The notes: generated by a model not told the origin, from the letters alone. Positions 8,888 to 18,017 are shown, numbered from the stretch's first letter. The stretch is 64,000 bases of DNA from Crossiella sp. SN42 (GCF_023897065.1 NZ_JAMHIV010000012.1:1-64000); one strand, 5' to 3'. Numbers and translations are program-made.

Positions 8888-11140
8888 TCAGGCGATCGTC
8901 GCGGGGAAGCGTTCCCACACCCGGTGTGCTCCGAGCAGCACGGTCAACGCCTTGAGCACATCCGCCGGATCGTCGTCGATCACGATGCCCGGCTGGGTGG
9001 CGTACCCGGCGGCCTCAACGGCGAGCCGGCCGGAGCCCCACGCACCGATCGCCTTGGCGTGGCGGTAGCACTCCTGGACCATGCGGATGACGCGCGGGTC
9101 GATCGTGTCAGCCGGTTCGACGGGGCCTCCCGGCGCGTCCGCTCCGGAGGGTGGGCTGCCCGCGAGCAGCAGGGCGTCGAACTCGACCGACCGCGCGGTG
9201 TGCAGGGTGCGCTGGGCGACCAGACCGCTGTCGGCGTCGAGCGGCCCGCCGGTCGGGGCGATCAGCAGGGGCACCATCCCACCTGCCAGCACGGTCTCAC
9301 GGACGGCCCGCACGCCGTCAAGCTGGGCCGGATCGACCACGATCCCGATGACGCGACCGTCGGTTGGCCACCTCCGCCCGATCTGGGACAGGACCGGACT
9401 CGGCTCGACCTTCTTGGGTCGCACGGTGGCGGCCGGCGCCGGCATGCCGAGCCCCCTGGCCACCTCGGCGCACAGCGTCGGGTCGACGTTGGCCAGCACG
9501 AGCAGCTCGCGTTCCTTGATGGTCTGCTCATAGCACTTGCCGAGCTCGAAGGTGAAGGCGCGCACCAGGTGCTCCTTCTCGACCGGGGAGAGGCTCAGCC
9601 AGAACAGCCTCGGCTGCGTGTAGTGGTCGGCGAAGGAGGTGGGCGACTGCCGGGTCTTCGTCGACCTGGGCAGCGGCTGCGCCACCTCGACGAACGGCCG
9701 GTCCTCGGCACCTGCCTCGAACGGGTTGCCGCCATCGAGGGTGTTGGGCCGGTAGGGGGCGACCCCGGCGTGCACCGCGTGCTGGTGGAACCCGTCCCGC
9801 AGCATGTCGTTGACCGGAGCGTGCGGGCGGTTGATCGGGATCTGGTTGAAGTTCGGCCCGGACAGCCTGGACAGCTGAGTGTCCAAATAGGAGAACAGCC
9901 GGGACTGGAACAGCGGGTCGTCGGTCACGTCGATGCCCGGCACCAGGTTGCCGGGGTGAAACGCGACCTGCTCGGTCTCGGCGAAGAAGTTGGTCGTGTT
10001 GCGGTTGAGTGTGAGGATGCCGACCGGCTGCACCGGCGCGAGCTCCTCCGGCACGATCTTGGTCGGGTCCAGCAGGTCGATGCTCTCGAACGTCTGCTTT
10101 GGCGTGTCGGGCATGATCTGCAGGCCGAGTTCCCACTGCGGGTACGCGCCGGACTCGATGGCGTCGGCGAGGTCGCGGCGGTGGAAGTCGGGGTCGACGC
10201 CGCTGAGCATCTGTGCCTCCTCCCAGACCAGGGAGTGCACGCCGAGCTTCGGCTTCCAGTGAAACTTCGCGAGCGCCGTTTCGCCGGCGGCGTTGACGAG
10301 GCGGAACGTGTGGACGCCGAAGCCCTCCATCATGCGGTAGGAACGGGGGATCCCGCGGTCGGACATGTTCCACATGACGTGGTGGGTGGCCTCGGTGTGC
10401 GTGGAGACGAAGTCCCAGAACGTGTCGTGCGCGCTCTGTGCCTGCGGGATCTCCCGGTCCGGATGCGGCTTGGCCGCGTGGATGATGTCCGGGAACTTGA
10501 TGCCGTCCTGGATGAAGAACACCGGGATGTTGTTACCGACCAGGTCGAAGTTGCCTTCCTCGGTGTAGAACTTCGTCGAGAACCCGCGCGTGTCGCGGAC
10601 GGTGTCCGCCGATCCTCGCGAGCCCAGGACGGTGGAGAACCGCACGAACACCTGCGTTTGGACGCCGTCACCCAGGAAGCCGGCTTTGCAGACGTTCGCG
10701 GCAGTGCCGTAGCCCACGAACACGCCATGCGCTCCGTAGCCACGGGCGTGCACGACACGCTCCGGAATGCGCTCGTGGTCGAAGTGCGTGATCTTCTCGC
10801 GCAGGTGGTGGTCCTGCAGCAACGTCGGGCCGCGCTCGCCTGCCTTGAGCGAGTGGTCGGTGTCGTACACCCTCGCGCCGGCCGACGTCGTGAGGAACTC
10901 GCCCTGCTGCCCGTTGGCGATCTTCGGGGCGCCGGTGGGCGCCCCCGTCGGGGACACCGTCTCGGGACTGGTCTGATCCGCCTTCGGCGGCAACGGCCCG
11001 CGCGGGGCGGTCGGCTCCTCGAGCGACGGGGGTGCGCTGCTGGGGGCGCCGGGGATCGGCGAACTCCCCAGTTCGACGACCTTCTCCACCGCCTTCTTCA
11101 GCGCTGCTTTCACGAGCTTGCCTGGCTTGTGCGCAGCCAC
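8888..11140 (-). CDS. katE: Large-subunit monofunctional catalase (HPII/KatE clade)
   Basis: A 750-residue heme catalase, 2 H2O2 to 2 H2O + O2. It has a long Pro/Ala-rich N-terminal extension (~90 residues), the catalytic His in RVVHARGYGAHG near residue 130, the distal Asn in LVGNNIPVFFIQD near 200 and the proximal heme Tyr in RLFSYLDTQ near 415. The C-terminal ~150 residues are the flavodoxin/DJ-1-like domain that separates large-subunit from small-subunit catalases. The downstream ankyrin gene is cotranscribed. Cytoplasmic. The ATG start has AGGAGG-like sequence upstream (CCGAGGAGGAAGC). Confidence 0.96.
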   Translation of the reverse strand: MAAHKPGKLVKAALKKAVEKVVELGSSPIPGAPSSAPPSLEEPTAPRGPLPPKADQTSPETVSPTGAPTGAPKIANGQQGEFLTTSAGARVYDTDHSLKAGERGPTLLQDHHLREKITHFDHERIPERVVHARGYGAHGVFVGYGTAANVCKAGFLGDGVQTQVFVRFSTVLGSRGSADTVRDTRGFSTKFYTEEGNFDLVGNNIPVFFIQDGIKFPDIIHAAKPHPDREIPQAQSAHDTFWDFVSTHTEATHHVMWNMSDRGIPRSYRMMEGFGVHTFRLVNAAGETALAKFHWKPKLGVHSLVWEEAQMLSGVDPDFHRRDLADAIESGAYPQWELGLQIMPDTPKQTFESIDLLDPTKIVPEELAPVQPVGILTLNRNTTNFFAETEQVAFHPGNLVPGIDVTDDPLFQSRLFSYLDTQLSRLSGPNFNQIPINRPHAPVNDMLRDGFHQHAVHAGVAPYRPNTLDGGNPFEAGAEDRPFVEVAQPLPRSTKTRQSPTSFADHYTQPRLFWLSLSPVEKEHLVRAFTFELGKCYEQTIKERELLVLANVDPTLCAEVARGLGMPAPAATVRPKKVEPSPVLSQIGRRWPTDGRVIGIVVDPAQLDGVRAVRETVLAGGMVPLLIAPTGGPLDADSGLVAQRTLHTARSVEFDALLLAGSPPSGADAPGGPVEPADTIDPRVIRMVQECYRHAKAIGAWGSGRLAVEAAGYATQPGIVIDDDPADVLKALTVLLGAHRVWERFPATIA

Positions 11141-11449
11141 TGCTTCCTCCTCGGTGCGGGAACGTCATCAAGGCGATACCCGTGCTTTCACCGTCTAAGC
11201 GCCGTTGAACTGATTGGGTTAGGCGTAGACGAGGTCCTGCACAGCCCTCATCGATCGGCCGTACCGCGCACCGCCCACTCCTGCCCTGGCCAGTGCGGCG
11301 CGGGCCGGGCGCACACAGGCACTGGCTCCGTTGGCCCGCCGATTCACCTCGCCCTCGCAGCACGTGCGGCCGCCCAGTGCCGTGGCCGCGGCGACCGTGC
11401 TGGACTGCGCGCGGGCAGCCGACCGGCTCACCTCCTCGGCAGCGCTAAA

Positions 11450-11625
11450 CGACGAGGTGGGCACGCCCTGCCGGGCGCGCTGTGTCGTGAGCTGGCGGCG
11501 GTGCTACACGCCGACGATGGCTCCGCGCCCGAGGCTGGTGTCGCACTGCGGGCCGCGGTGACCGGGTACCAGGCCCTCGGCGAGCATTGGGACATCCGCC
11601 GGGCACAGAGCTCGACCATGCCAGC
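11450..11625 (+). pseudogene. Possible C-terminal fragment of a LuxR/AfsR-type ATPase regulator
   Basis: The plus-strand frame gives LRAAVTGYQALGEHWDIRRA, a pattern common near the TPR-HTH end of large LuxR-family regulators. It is isolated, without start or flanking domains. 11160-11450 holds nothing recognisable. Weak call. Confidence 0.25.
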
Positions 11626-11844
11626 GGGCCTCCGCGTCGAGCTGGCGGTGACCAGCAAGTACCCCATCGAGCGGGTGCTGACCGGTTCGGAACGGGGAAG
11701 TGGCGCGGCACGCCCCCCAACGACCAGGCCGCCTCCGTCCTGTCATCCCCTCGCGTGCGGCGGCGGACAGTCCTGCACCATCCGCTGTGCCACAGAGGTG
11801 ATGTCCCCCTTTGAGGAGGGTGATACCAGGTACTTTGGAGGTAC

Positions 11845-12072
11845 TCGCCATACTGAATCCAGTCGTGCCCGACCTCGTCCCGCTGAACATGTGCGACATG
11901 ATCCCGAACGCGGAGCACTGGCGGGTGGCGGTGTGGGAGGCGCAGGAGCTCCAGCACGCGATCATGGGGTATCTGCCGGGGTACGCGACGCCGCGGATCG
12001 TGTGCGATGTGCCGTATGTCGGGAAGCGGTGGGTGCACCAGGTCTCGGAGTACGACCGGGAGCGCGCTGGCA
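11845..12072 (+). pseudogene. KamA-like (lysine 2,3-aminomutase family) radical SAM protein, C-terminal fragment
   Basis: About 75 residues including NMCDMIPNAEHWRVAVWEAQ, IMGYLPGYATPRIVCDVP and VGKRWVHQVSEYDRER. The order 'CDM..., ...GY.TP..V.D.P..GKR.VH...YDRE' matches the C-terminal part of KamA-family aminomutases. The radical SAM CxxxCxxC cluster and the rest of the enzyme are gone, and the fragment ends at the terminator hairpin of the neighbouring minus-strand gene. Assignment rests on motif memory. Confidence 0.5.
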
Positions 12073-12097
12073 CGACTCCCGCGCCGGAACGAGAAAA

Positions 12098-12136
12098 GGC
12101 GCGGTTCCACCGGCCCCAGTCCGGTGGAACCGCGCC
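12098..12136 (-). terminator. Rho-independent terminator on the minus strand
   Basis: Perfect 16-bp arms GGCGCGGTTCCACCGG / CCGGTGGAACCGCGCC with a 7-nt loop; read on the minus strand the stem is followed by TTTTCTC. It lies about 25 bp after the point where a normal-length bL37 gene would stop. Confidence 0.8.
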
Positions 12137-12161
12137 GCGCCCTCGGCTGCCAGCAGCCCTG

Positions 12162-12233
12162 ACAGCCGGGTCGCTTCCCGTGGTTGGCCTTCTTCTTGCG
12201 GCGGGCGGCTTTCTTCCTGGCGCGTTTGGACAT
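12162..12233 (-). CDS. bL37-like tiny basic ribosomal protein; no stop codon before its terminator
   Basis: ATG 12233 starts MSKRARKKAARRKKKANHGK followed by RP, closely matching the ~24-residue actinobacterial ribosomal protein bL37 (consensus ending ANHGKRPN plus one residue). The ATG overlaps the SDR stop by one base (TGATG). In a normal gene the stop would follow within two or three codons of KRP. Here the frame continues GCQGCW... through the hairpin at 12098-12136 and stays open to 11445. The coordinates cover only the bL37-like part. Either an indel destroyed the stop or the transcript is non-stop; a full-length copy elsewhere in the genome is to be expected. Confidence 0.5.
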
Positions 12234-13036
12234 CAGGCGGCCATCCCGGTCAGTTGTGCGCTCACCTTCCACAACCGCTGTGCCGCGCGCCGGTCCTCGA
12301 CCACGGGGGCGGGCTTGGCCGGGACCCGGCCCTCGTAGTAGCCGCCGTCGAGCACCGCGGTGCGCGGCTGGGCGAGGTGGGCCACTGGTTCGGCGCCGTC
12401 GGCCGCGGGCCTGCCGCGGTAGCTGTAGTGCTTGAGCAGCGGGGTGTTGATGATGCCGGGGTGCACGCTCACCGCCGGGCGCCCGGCGTCGGCCAAGGCC
12501 GTGGTGAACACCGTCAGGGCGAGTTTGGACTGGGCGTAGACCGCGCCCCGGGTGTAACGCTTGGCACGGCTGAGATCGGACCAGTTGAGGTTTCCGCCGC
12601 GGTGCAGCGACGAGGACAGGTTCACCACCCGGCCCCGTGGCGCCGCGGCCAGCAGCGGCTCCAGCGAGCGGGTGAGCAGGTAGGCGGCCAGGTAGTTCAC
12701 CTGGAAGGTCACCTCATTCCCGTCCTCGGTGAGCAGCCGGTGTTGCGGGCCTGCGATGGCCGCGTTGTTGACCAGCACATCGAGCCTCGGGTGCCGCTCG
12801 GCTATCTCGGCGGCGAGCGCGGTGACCGCGCTCAGCCGGGTGAAGTCGGCGACGGCCTGGTGCAGGCGCAGGGGTTCGGCCCCCGCCTTCACCAGCCGCT
12901 CGACCGCGTCCTCGGCCAGTTCGGCGGAGCGGGCGTGCAGGATGACGGTGGCACCGGCGGTCAGCAGGCGACGCACGGTCTCAAAGCCGATTCCGTCGCT
13001 GCCACCGGTCACCAGAACGATCGGTGAATCAGACAT
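12233..13036 (-). CDS. Short-chain dehydrogenase/reductase
   Basis: A 267-residue classical SDR. The cofactor motif is TGGSDGIG near residue 9, NNAA near 85, the catalytic Ser is in NLSSSLH near 135 and YxxxK is YAQSK near 165. The substrate loop resembles retinol-dehydrogenase-like and WW-domain oxidoreductase-like SDRs. ATG 13036 is chosen over upstream in-frame starts because SDRs begin about 8 residues before the first beta strand; the ribosome binding site is weak (GGATGG). Substrate unknown. The 3' end overlaps the bL37-like start. Confidence 0.9.
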   Translation of the reverse strand: MSDSPIVLVTGGSDGIGFETVRRLLTAGATVILHARSAELAEDAVERLVKAGAEPLRLHQAVADFTRLSAVTALAAEIAERHPRLDVLVNNAAIAGPQHRLLTEDGNEVTFQVNYLAAYLLTRSLEPLLAAAPRGRVVNLSSSLHRGGNLNWSDLSRAKRYTRGAVYAQSKLALTVFTTALADAGRPAVSVHPGIINTPLLKHYSYRGRPAADGAEPVAHLAQPRTAVLDGGYYEGRVPAKPAPVVEDRRAAQRLWKVSAQLTGMAA

Positions 13037-13336
13037 CAACCATCCACAAAGGACAGAGGGAGCGCACGAAGGCGCACTGGGACAGGGAAAGGCGCGGGGC
13101 TTCCGCGAGAAGGTGTCAGGTGCCGACCGGCGCGCAGGCGTGCTAGGCCGCGCTGCCGGCCGGCTGGGGATTCGGCGGCTGGTCGTCATGCCGCACGCCC
13201 TGCACGCGCGGAACCACGAGGCCGTATCCCATGTGTTGAGGTAATCCTGTGCGGTACGGATGCGCAAGAACGCCGGCGCCGAACTTACGTGGCCTTAGCG
13301 CGACATCTCGGCGGCCGGTGCGTCGCGGCGGGCGCC

Positions 13337-13456
13337 GGCAGGCAGGCCGGGTCGCTGCGGTGTCGCCCCCAGGGGCTGGCCGACGTGCATGACCGGGCGG
13401 CTGCGTGGATCCGGTTCGGCCTGGCGCGCCGGTGGCCCGGCCCGGCCAAGTACTGA
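13337..13456 (+). pseudogene. Unrecognised C-terminal gene fragment
   Basis: The plus frame ending at TGA 13454 reads LADVHDRAAAWIRFGLARRW then PGPAKY and stop, with strong G/C third-position bias, as in a real protein tail. No start is available. Together with the otherwise empty 13037-13487 gap this suggests a decayed gene. I do not recognise the family. Confidence 0.25.
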
Positions 13457-13487
13457 GGCAGCACGTCCAACCGGGTCGCTGCCCAAG

Positions 13488-14009
13488 TCAGGCCAGCAGC
13501 AATACGATGATCACCGTCGAACCCGCCGTGGCCAGCGCGAATCGCGCGATGATCGCCAGGTGCAGCCAGGCCGGGTAAGCCCGGCGCGCTGCCTCGACCA
13601 TCGAGCCGACGTCCAGGCCGCGCACGGCTGGATCGCCGGATTTCCGGAAGCCTGCCTCGACGTAGCGGGTCGTCCAGATCTCGCCCGGCATGACGATCAG
13701 GCCGAGCACCAGGATGATCGGCTGCGCGATCCAGGTCAGCGTCCGGCCCAGGTCCGCACCGGCGAGGTTGAGCGCGCCCAGCGCCGCGAAGACCACGCCG
13801 ATGGACGCCGCGAGCACCAGGCTGGCCGTGCTCGCACCGAAGTCAACCCCGCGCCCAGTCAGCACCGCGGCTGGGAAGCCCTGCCGGACCACCTCGCCCT
13901 CGGCCGCCCGCTGCGCAGCCGCTCCGCGACGCGCGCCAGCGAACGGGACCAGCCAGAACGTCACGGCCAGCAGCGACTGCACCAACGACACCACTGTCAA
14001 AGCTGCCAT
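13488..14009 (-). CDS. Small integral membrane protein, unknown function
   Basis: A 173-residue protein with about four hydrophobic segments: ~3-22, ~62-82, ~90-110 and a C-terminal helix ~150-173. The conserved-looking middle part MPGEIWTTRYVEAGFRKSGD lies in a cytoplasmic loop. I cannot assign a family with confidence. Start ATG 14009 (or GTG 14012); no clear ribosome binding site. The promoter region just upstream carries two palindromes (14029-14080), so expression is probably controlled by a dimeric repressor not encoded next to it. Confidence 0.75.
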   Translation of the reverse strand: MAALTVVSLVQSLLAVTFWLVPFAGARRGAAAQRAAEGEVVRQGFPAAVLTGRGVDFGASTASLVLAASIGVVFAALGALNLAGADLGRTLTWIAQPIILVLGLIVMPGEIWTTRYVEAGFRKSGDPAVRGLDVGSMVEAARRAYPAWLHLAIIARFALATAGSTVIIVLLLA

Positions 14010-14028
14010 CACAACCCCCAGACGCGCA

Positions 14029-14080
14029 CTTGCACATTGTTCAAGTCAGACCATAGTGGCCGACTTGCACAATGTGCAAG
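14029..14080. promoter_or_regulatory. Twin palindromic operators over a minus-strand promoter
   Basis: Two 17-bp sites: CTTGCACATTGTTCAAG (14029-14045, imperfect) and CTTGCACAATGTGCAAG (14064-14080, perfect about its central base). Read on the minus strand, TTGCAC within the perfect site and TATGGT 18 nt further make a plausible -35/-10 pair for the membrane protein gene. The layout suggests a TetR-like dimer binding twice. 14081-14264 holds no gene I can support. Confidence 0.6.
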
Positions 14081-14264
14081 TGCGCCGCTGGACGGCCGGA
14101 CCGGGCCACCCGCCCCCACCACGCGCTCGACCAAGCGTTGCTTGGCCTGGGTGACCAGACCGGCCCCGAGGTTCACCACCGGCTCGATTCCCTCAGCTGC
14201 CGCGAGGCGGGCGTTGTGTGCCGCCGAACGCCACAGGCTCGGCGGCACACCACGTTGCTGTCGA

Positions 14265-16565
14265 TCAGCCAGCGGAAACCGATTCCCGTTCCGCCGCCTC
14301 CGATGTGGTGTTCACGCTGCGGAAGGACCGCAGGCGCAGGCTGTTGGTCACCACGAACACCGAGGACAACGCCATGGCCGCGCCGGCGATCATCGGGTTG
14401 AGCAGCCCGGCCGCCGCCAGTGGCAGCGCGGCCACGTTGTAGGCGAAGGCCCAGAACAGGTTGGTCTTGATCGTGCCCAGCGTGCGGCGGGACAGCCGGA
14501 TCGCGTCGGCGGCGGCGCGCAGGTCGCCGCGGACCAGGGTCAGGTCACCGGCCTCGATGGCCGCGTCGGTGCCGGTGCCCATGGCCAGGCCCAGGTCGGC
14601 CTTGGCCAGGGCGGCGGCGTCGTTGACCCCGTCGCCGACCATCGCCACCACTTTGCCCTCGCCCTGCAGCCGGGTGACCACCTCGACCTTGTCCTTGGGC
14701 AGCACCTCGGCGATGACCTGCTCGATGCCGACCTCGGCGGCCACCGAGCGGGCCACGGCCTCGTTGTCGCCGGTGAGCAGCACCGGGGTCAGCCCGAGCG
14801 CGCGGAACTGCCGGATCGCCTCGGCCGAGGTGGCCTTGACGGTGTCGGCGACCACGAGCACTCCGCGGGCCCGGCCGTCCCAGGCGACCGCGACCGCGGT
14901 GCGGCCACGGGTCTCGGCGGCGGCCTTGGCCTCGGCCAGCTCCGCGGGCAGGTGCAGGCTCCACCGCTCCAGCAACGCGGTCCGCCCGACCAGCACGGCG
15001 TGCCCGTCCACCACGCCCTGCACGCCAAGGCCCTCGGTGTTGGTGAAGCCCTCCACCTCGGCCAGCGTGCCCAGGCGTTCCCGGGCGCCGCGGGCGATGG
15101 CCTGGGCGATGGGGTGTTCGGAGGCGTTCTCCAGGGCGCCGGCCAGGCGCAGCAGGTCGAGCTCGGCCACGCCCTCGGCCGGGTGCGCCTCGACCAGGCT
15201 CATCCGCCCGGTGGTGACGGTGCCGGTCTTGTCCAGCACGATGGTGTCCACCCGCCGGGTCGACTCCAGCACCTCGGGTCCCTTGATCAGGATGCCCAGC
15301 TGCGCGCCGCGGCCGGTGCCGACCAGCAGCGCGGTCGGGGTGGCCAGGCCCAGGGCGCACGGGCAGGCGATGATCAGCACCGCGACCGCGGCGGTGAAGG
15401 CGGCCGCGGCCGAACCGCCCGCGCCGAGCCAGAACGCCAGCGTGCCCACGGTCAGCGCGATCACGATCGGCACGAACACCGCCGAGACCCGGTCGGCCAG
15501 GCGCTGCACCTCGGCCTTGCCGTTCTGGGCGTCCTCGACCAGCCGGGCCATCTGGGCCAGCTGGGTGTCGGTGCCGATCCGGGTGGCGCGCACGACCAGG
15601 CGCCCGCCGGCGTTGACGGTGGCGCCGACCACCGCGTCCCCCGCGCCCACCTCGACGGGCACGGACTCGCCGGTGAGCATGCTGGCGTCGATCGCCGAGC
15701 TGCCCTCCTCGATCACACCGTCGGTGGCGATCTTCTCCCCCGGCCGCACCACGAACCGGTCCCCCACCGCCAGCTGCTCGATCGGGACGCGCTGCTCGCT
15801 TCCGTCCCGCAGCACCGCCACGTCCCTGGCGCCCAGCTCCAGCAGGGCGCGCAGGGCCGCGCCCGCCCGCCGCTTGGAGCGGGCCTCGAAGTAGCGTCCG
15901 GCCAGGATGAACAGGGTGACCCCGGCGGCGACCTCCAGGTAGATGTTGGCCTCACCGCTGCCGCGCTGGATGGTCAGCTCGAAGGCGTGCGTCATGCCCG
16001 GGGTGCCCGCGGTGCCCAGCAGCAGCGCGTACAGCGACCACAGGAACGCCGCCAGGGTGCCCAGGGAGATCAGGGTGTCCATGGTGGCCGCGCCGTGCCG
16101 CAGGTTCGCCCAGGCGGCGCGGTGGAACGGCCAGCCCGCCCACACCACCACCGGTGCGGCCAGGGTCAGCGAGATCCACTGCCAGTAGGTGAACTGCAGC
16201 GCCGGGATCATGGCCAGGGCGATCACCGGCACCGAGAGCACCGCCGAGCCGATCAGCCGCTGCCGCAGCGTGCGGAGCGGGTCGTCCGCGCCGGCCTCGA
16301 TCGCCGGGGTGGCATCGGCGGTCTTGGGCCGGGGCAGTTCGGCGGTGTATCCGGCGGCCTCGACCTGCTCGATGAGCACGCCGGGGTCGAGGTCGTCCGG
16401 GAAGACGACCTTGGCCTTCTCCGTGGCGTAGTTGACCGTGGCGGTCACGCCGTCGAGCTTGTTGAGCTTGCGTTCGATCCGGGCCGCGCAGGAGGCGCAG
16501 GTCATCCCGGTGATGGACAGTTCGACCTGGTTGGCGGTGTCCGATGTGGACAGCTCCGTGGTCAC
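14265..16565 (-). CDS. copA: Copper-exporting P1B-type ATPase
   Basis: A 766-residue Cu(I) efflux pump. One N-terminal heavy-metal-associated domain with GMTCASC (~20-26), eight membrane segments, the transmembrane CPC motif in ACPCALG (~401), phosphorylation site DKTGT (~445), SEHP (~495), and hinge GDGVND (~640). Start GTG 16565 is chosen because GGAAGGAG lies 8 nt upstream; the ATG 18 bp further up has no such site. It follows the secreted HxH protein by 23 bp in the csoR operon, and CsoR boxes upstream indicate derepression by Cu(I). Confidence 0.96.
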   Translation of the reverse strand: MTTELSTSDTANQVELSITGMTCASCAARIERKLNKLDGVTATVNYATEKAKVVFPDDLDPGVLIEQVEAAGYTAELPRPKTADATPAIEAGADDPLRTLRQRLIGSAVLSVPVIALAMIPALQFTYWQWISLTLAAPVVVWAGWPFHRAAWANLRHGAATMDTLISLGTLAAFLWSLYALLLGTAGTPGMTHAFELTIQRGSGEANIYLEVAAGVTLFILAGRYFEARSKRRAGAALRALLELGARDVAVLRDGSEQRVPIEQLAVGDRFVVRPGEKIATDGVIEEGSSAIDASMLTGESVPVEVGAGDAVVGATVNAGGRLVVRATRIGTDTQLAQMARLVEDAQNGKAEVQRLADRVSAVFVPIVIALTVGTLAFWLGAGGSAAAAFTAAVAVLIIACPCALGLATPTALLVGTGRGAQLGILIKGPEVLESTRRVDTIVLDKTGTVTTGRMSLVEAHPAEGVAELDLLRLAGALENASEHPIAQAIARGARERLGTLAEVEGFTNTEGLGVQGVVDGHAVLVGRTALLERWSLHLPAELAEAKAAAETRGRTAVAVAWDGRARGVLVVADTVKATSAEAIRQFRALGLTPVLLTGDNEAVARSVAAEVGIEQVIAEVLPKDKVEVVTRLQGEGKVVAMVGDGVNDAAALAKADLGLAMGTGTDAAIEAGDLTLVRGDLRAAADAIRLSRRTLGTIKTNLFWAFAYNVAALPLAAAGLLNPMIAGAAMALSSVFVVTNSLRLRSFRSVNTTSEAAERESVSAG

Positions 16566-16588
16566 GGTGTGCTCCTTCCGCATCGGGG

Positions 16589-17587
16589 TCAGCCGCCGTG
16601 ACCGGCGTGGCCGTCGGCTGGCGTGGCCGGCGGGGCCGGGGTGGTCTGCCGCGGGCTCGGCGTCACGGGTTGCCCGGCGGAGTCCACGGTGAACTCCGCG
16701 GTGCGCACCTTGCCCTGGTGCTGGAAGTCCAGGAACAGCCGGTAGGAGCCCGCGGAGGGGATCTCGGCGAAGAAGGTGATCGCCGGTCCGGCCGCGGTCT
16801 TCCCGTCGCCAGGGCTGCCTTCGGGGTGCACGTGCAGGTAACCGAGGTCGCCGCCGCGCAACGCGACCAGGTGGCCGTAGGCGCCGAGGTAGGGCTGGAG
16901 ATCGGTCACCTCGCGGCCGTCCTTGGTGACGGTCAGGGTCACCTTGGAAGAGCGGCCAGGCACCAGGTCGCCGTCCAGCCGGACCTGGTATCCGTCCACT
17001 GTGGACACACGAGACGGGGTGTGGGTCACCGGCTGGAAGTTCCCGGCCGCCGACAGGTCCACGCCCAGCGTCGTGGCCTTCTGGCCGGTGGGCTTGAAGT
17101 CGGCGAAGGCGCGGTAGCTGCCCGCGGCCGGCAGGGTCAGCGGCACCCGCCAGGTGCCCTCGGCGTCCAGTTCCGGGTGGACGTGCTGGAACCCGGCGGT
17201 GTCGCGGCGGACCACGATGAGGTGCATGCGCTTCTCGTGCTCGACGTCGAAGCCGGTCACCGGCTTGCCATCGGGTCCGAGGATGCGGAAGGAGAAGGTT
17301 TCGCTGGTTCCCGCGGTGAGCGTCGTGCTGGTGGGCGTGAGGGTGTAGCCGCCCCTGGACGACGCCAGCCCGCCGGGCTGGTCGTTCCGCGCTGCCTCCG
17401 CGACAGTGCCGCTGTAGGTGTCCCCGTGCCCGGCGTCCTCGCCACCGGGGGTGCCGCCGCCGGTCGCACCGGAGTGCGTGCCGGTCGGTTCGGCGAAGGG
17501 ACCGACAGCGGTTCCGGCCGCCCAGCCGCCGACGGCGACCAGAGCGAGTGCCGCACCGTAGGCGGAGAGCTTCGCTGCTGTGTTCAT
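16589..17587 (-). CDS. Secreted copper-associated protein with HxH motifs
   Basis: A 332-residue exported protein: an uncleaved or cleavable N-terminal hydrophobic segment (~7-27), then two beta-rich repeats of about 110 residues, each carrying HVHPE (near residues 135 and 255), and a His-rich tail HAGHGG. The His pairs and the His/Asp-rich linker at 38-60 suggest metal binding outside the membrane. It lies between csoR and copA, so a periplasm-equivalent copper chelator or chaperone role is inferred. The ribosome binding site is GAGG about 9 nt before the ATG. The family (YtkA/FixH-like or a heavy-metal-binding protein) is uncertain. Confidence 0.85.
   Translation of the reverse strand: MNTAAKLSAYGAALALVAVGGWAAGTAVGPFAEPTGTHSGATGGGTPGGEDAGHGDTYSGTVAEAARNDQPGGLASSRGGYTLTPTSTTLTAGTSETFSFRILGPDGKPVTGFDVEHEKRMHLIVVRRDTAGFQHVHPELDAEGTWRVPLTLPAAGSYRAFADFKPTGQKATTLGVDLSAAGNFQPVTHTPSRVSTVDGYQVRLDGDLVPGRSSKVTLTVTKDGREVTDLQPYLGAYGHLVALRGGDLGYLHVHPEGSPGDGKTAAGPAITFFAEIPSAGSYRLFLDFQHQGKVRTAEFTVDSAGQPVTPSPRQTTPAPPATPADGHAGHGG
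16994..17006. repeat. 13-bp palindrome GTCCACTGTGGAC, copy 2
   Basis: Inside the secreted copper protein gene. Confidence 0.7.
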
Positions 17588-17629
17588 GGTCTTTTCCTCA
17601 CTGTGGGGCGGAAAGCCCCGGTCGGTCCG

Positions 17630-17689
17630 TCAGCCGGTGACGGTGCAGGTGACCTCCGTGCTGGCGGTGGTGGCGCAGGTGTCGCACAT
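17630..17689 (-). CDS. 19-residue cysteine ORF in the copper operon, possible copZ stub
   Basis: ATG 17689 is preceded by AAGGAG at ideal spacing and reads MCDTCATTASTEVTCTVTG then TGA. Actinobacterial CopZ chaperones often start with a short Cys/Thr leader followed by 'T.TVTGMTCGHC'; here the frame stops exactly where the metal site should begin. So it is either a copZ gene reduced to its first codons or a genuine Cu-binding micropeptide (CxxC plus one Cys). The strong translation signal and clean position between csoR and the HxH gene favour real translation. Between it and the next gene lies a small GGGGC/GCCCC hairpin. Confidence 0.45.
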   Translation of the reverse strand: MCDTCATTASTEVTCTVTG

Positions 17690-17735
17690 GGCGGACTCCT
17701 TCGTGTTCGGGTGTTGCCGGTGACCCGGCGCCGGG

Positions 17736-18017
17736 TCAGGAACGGACCAGGCGGGCGATGGCCTCGCTGGCCTCGCGGACCTTGGCTTCGGCGGTCTCGC
17801 CGCCCTCGGCGATCGCCTGGCTCACGCAGTGCTTGAGGTGCTCGTCGATCAGGCCCAGGGAGACCGCCTGCAGCGCCTTGGTGGCCGCGGAGATCTGGGT
17901 CAGGATGTCGATGCAGTACTCGTCGTTCTCCACCATCCGCTGTAGCCCGCGGATCTGGCCCTCCACGCGGCGCAGCCGCTTGAGGTAGCCGTTCTTGTCG
18001 CTGCTGTATCCGTGCAT
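17736..18017 (-). CDS. csoR: Copper-sensing repressor CsoR
   Basis: A 93-residue all-helical metal-sensing repressor. The Cu(I) ligands are visible as Cys in DEYCIDIL and the HC pair in EHLKHCV; an N-terminal YLKRLRRVEGQIRGLQRM helix carries the DNA-contacting Arg/Lys residues. ATG 18017 is preceded by GGGAG; a start 8 codons upstream is possible. First gene of the copper operon, transcribed from a region with G/C-tract palindromes like known CsoR operators, so autoregulation is expected. Confidence 0.94.
   Translation of the reverse strand: MHGYSSDKNGYLKRLRRVEGQIRGLQRMVENDEYCIDILTQISAATKALQAVSLGLIDEHLKHCVSQAIAEGGETAEAKVREASEAIARLVRS

Noticed and set aside
8924-13027. Very long plus-strand open frame (over 1300 codons) opposite katE
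   Set aside because: It is the antisense shadow of katE and neighbours; composition is Arg/Gly/Asp-rich without domains, and the minus strand encodes a clear catalase.
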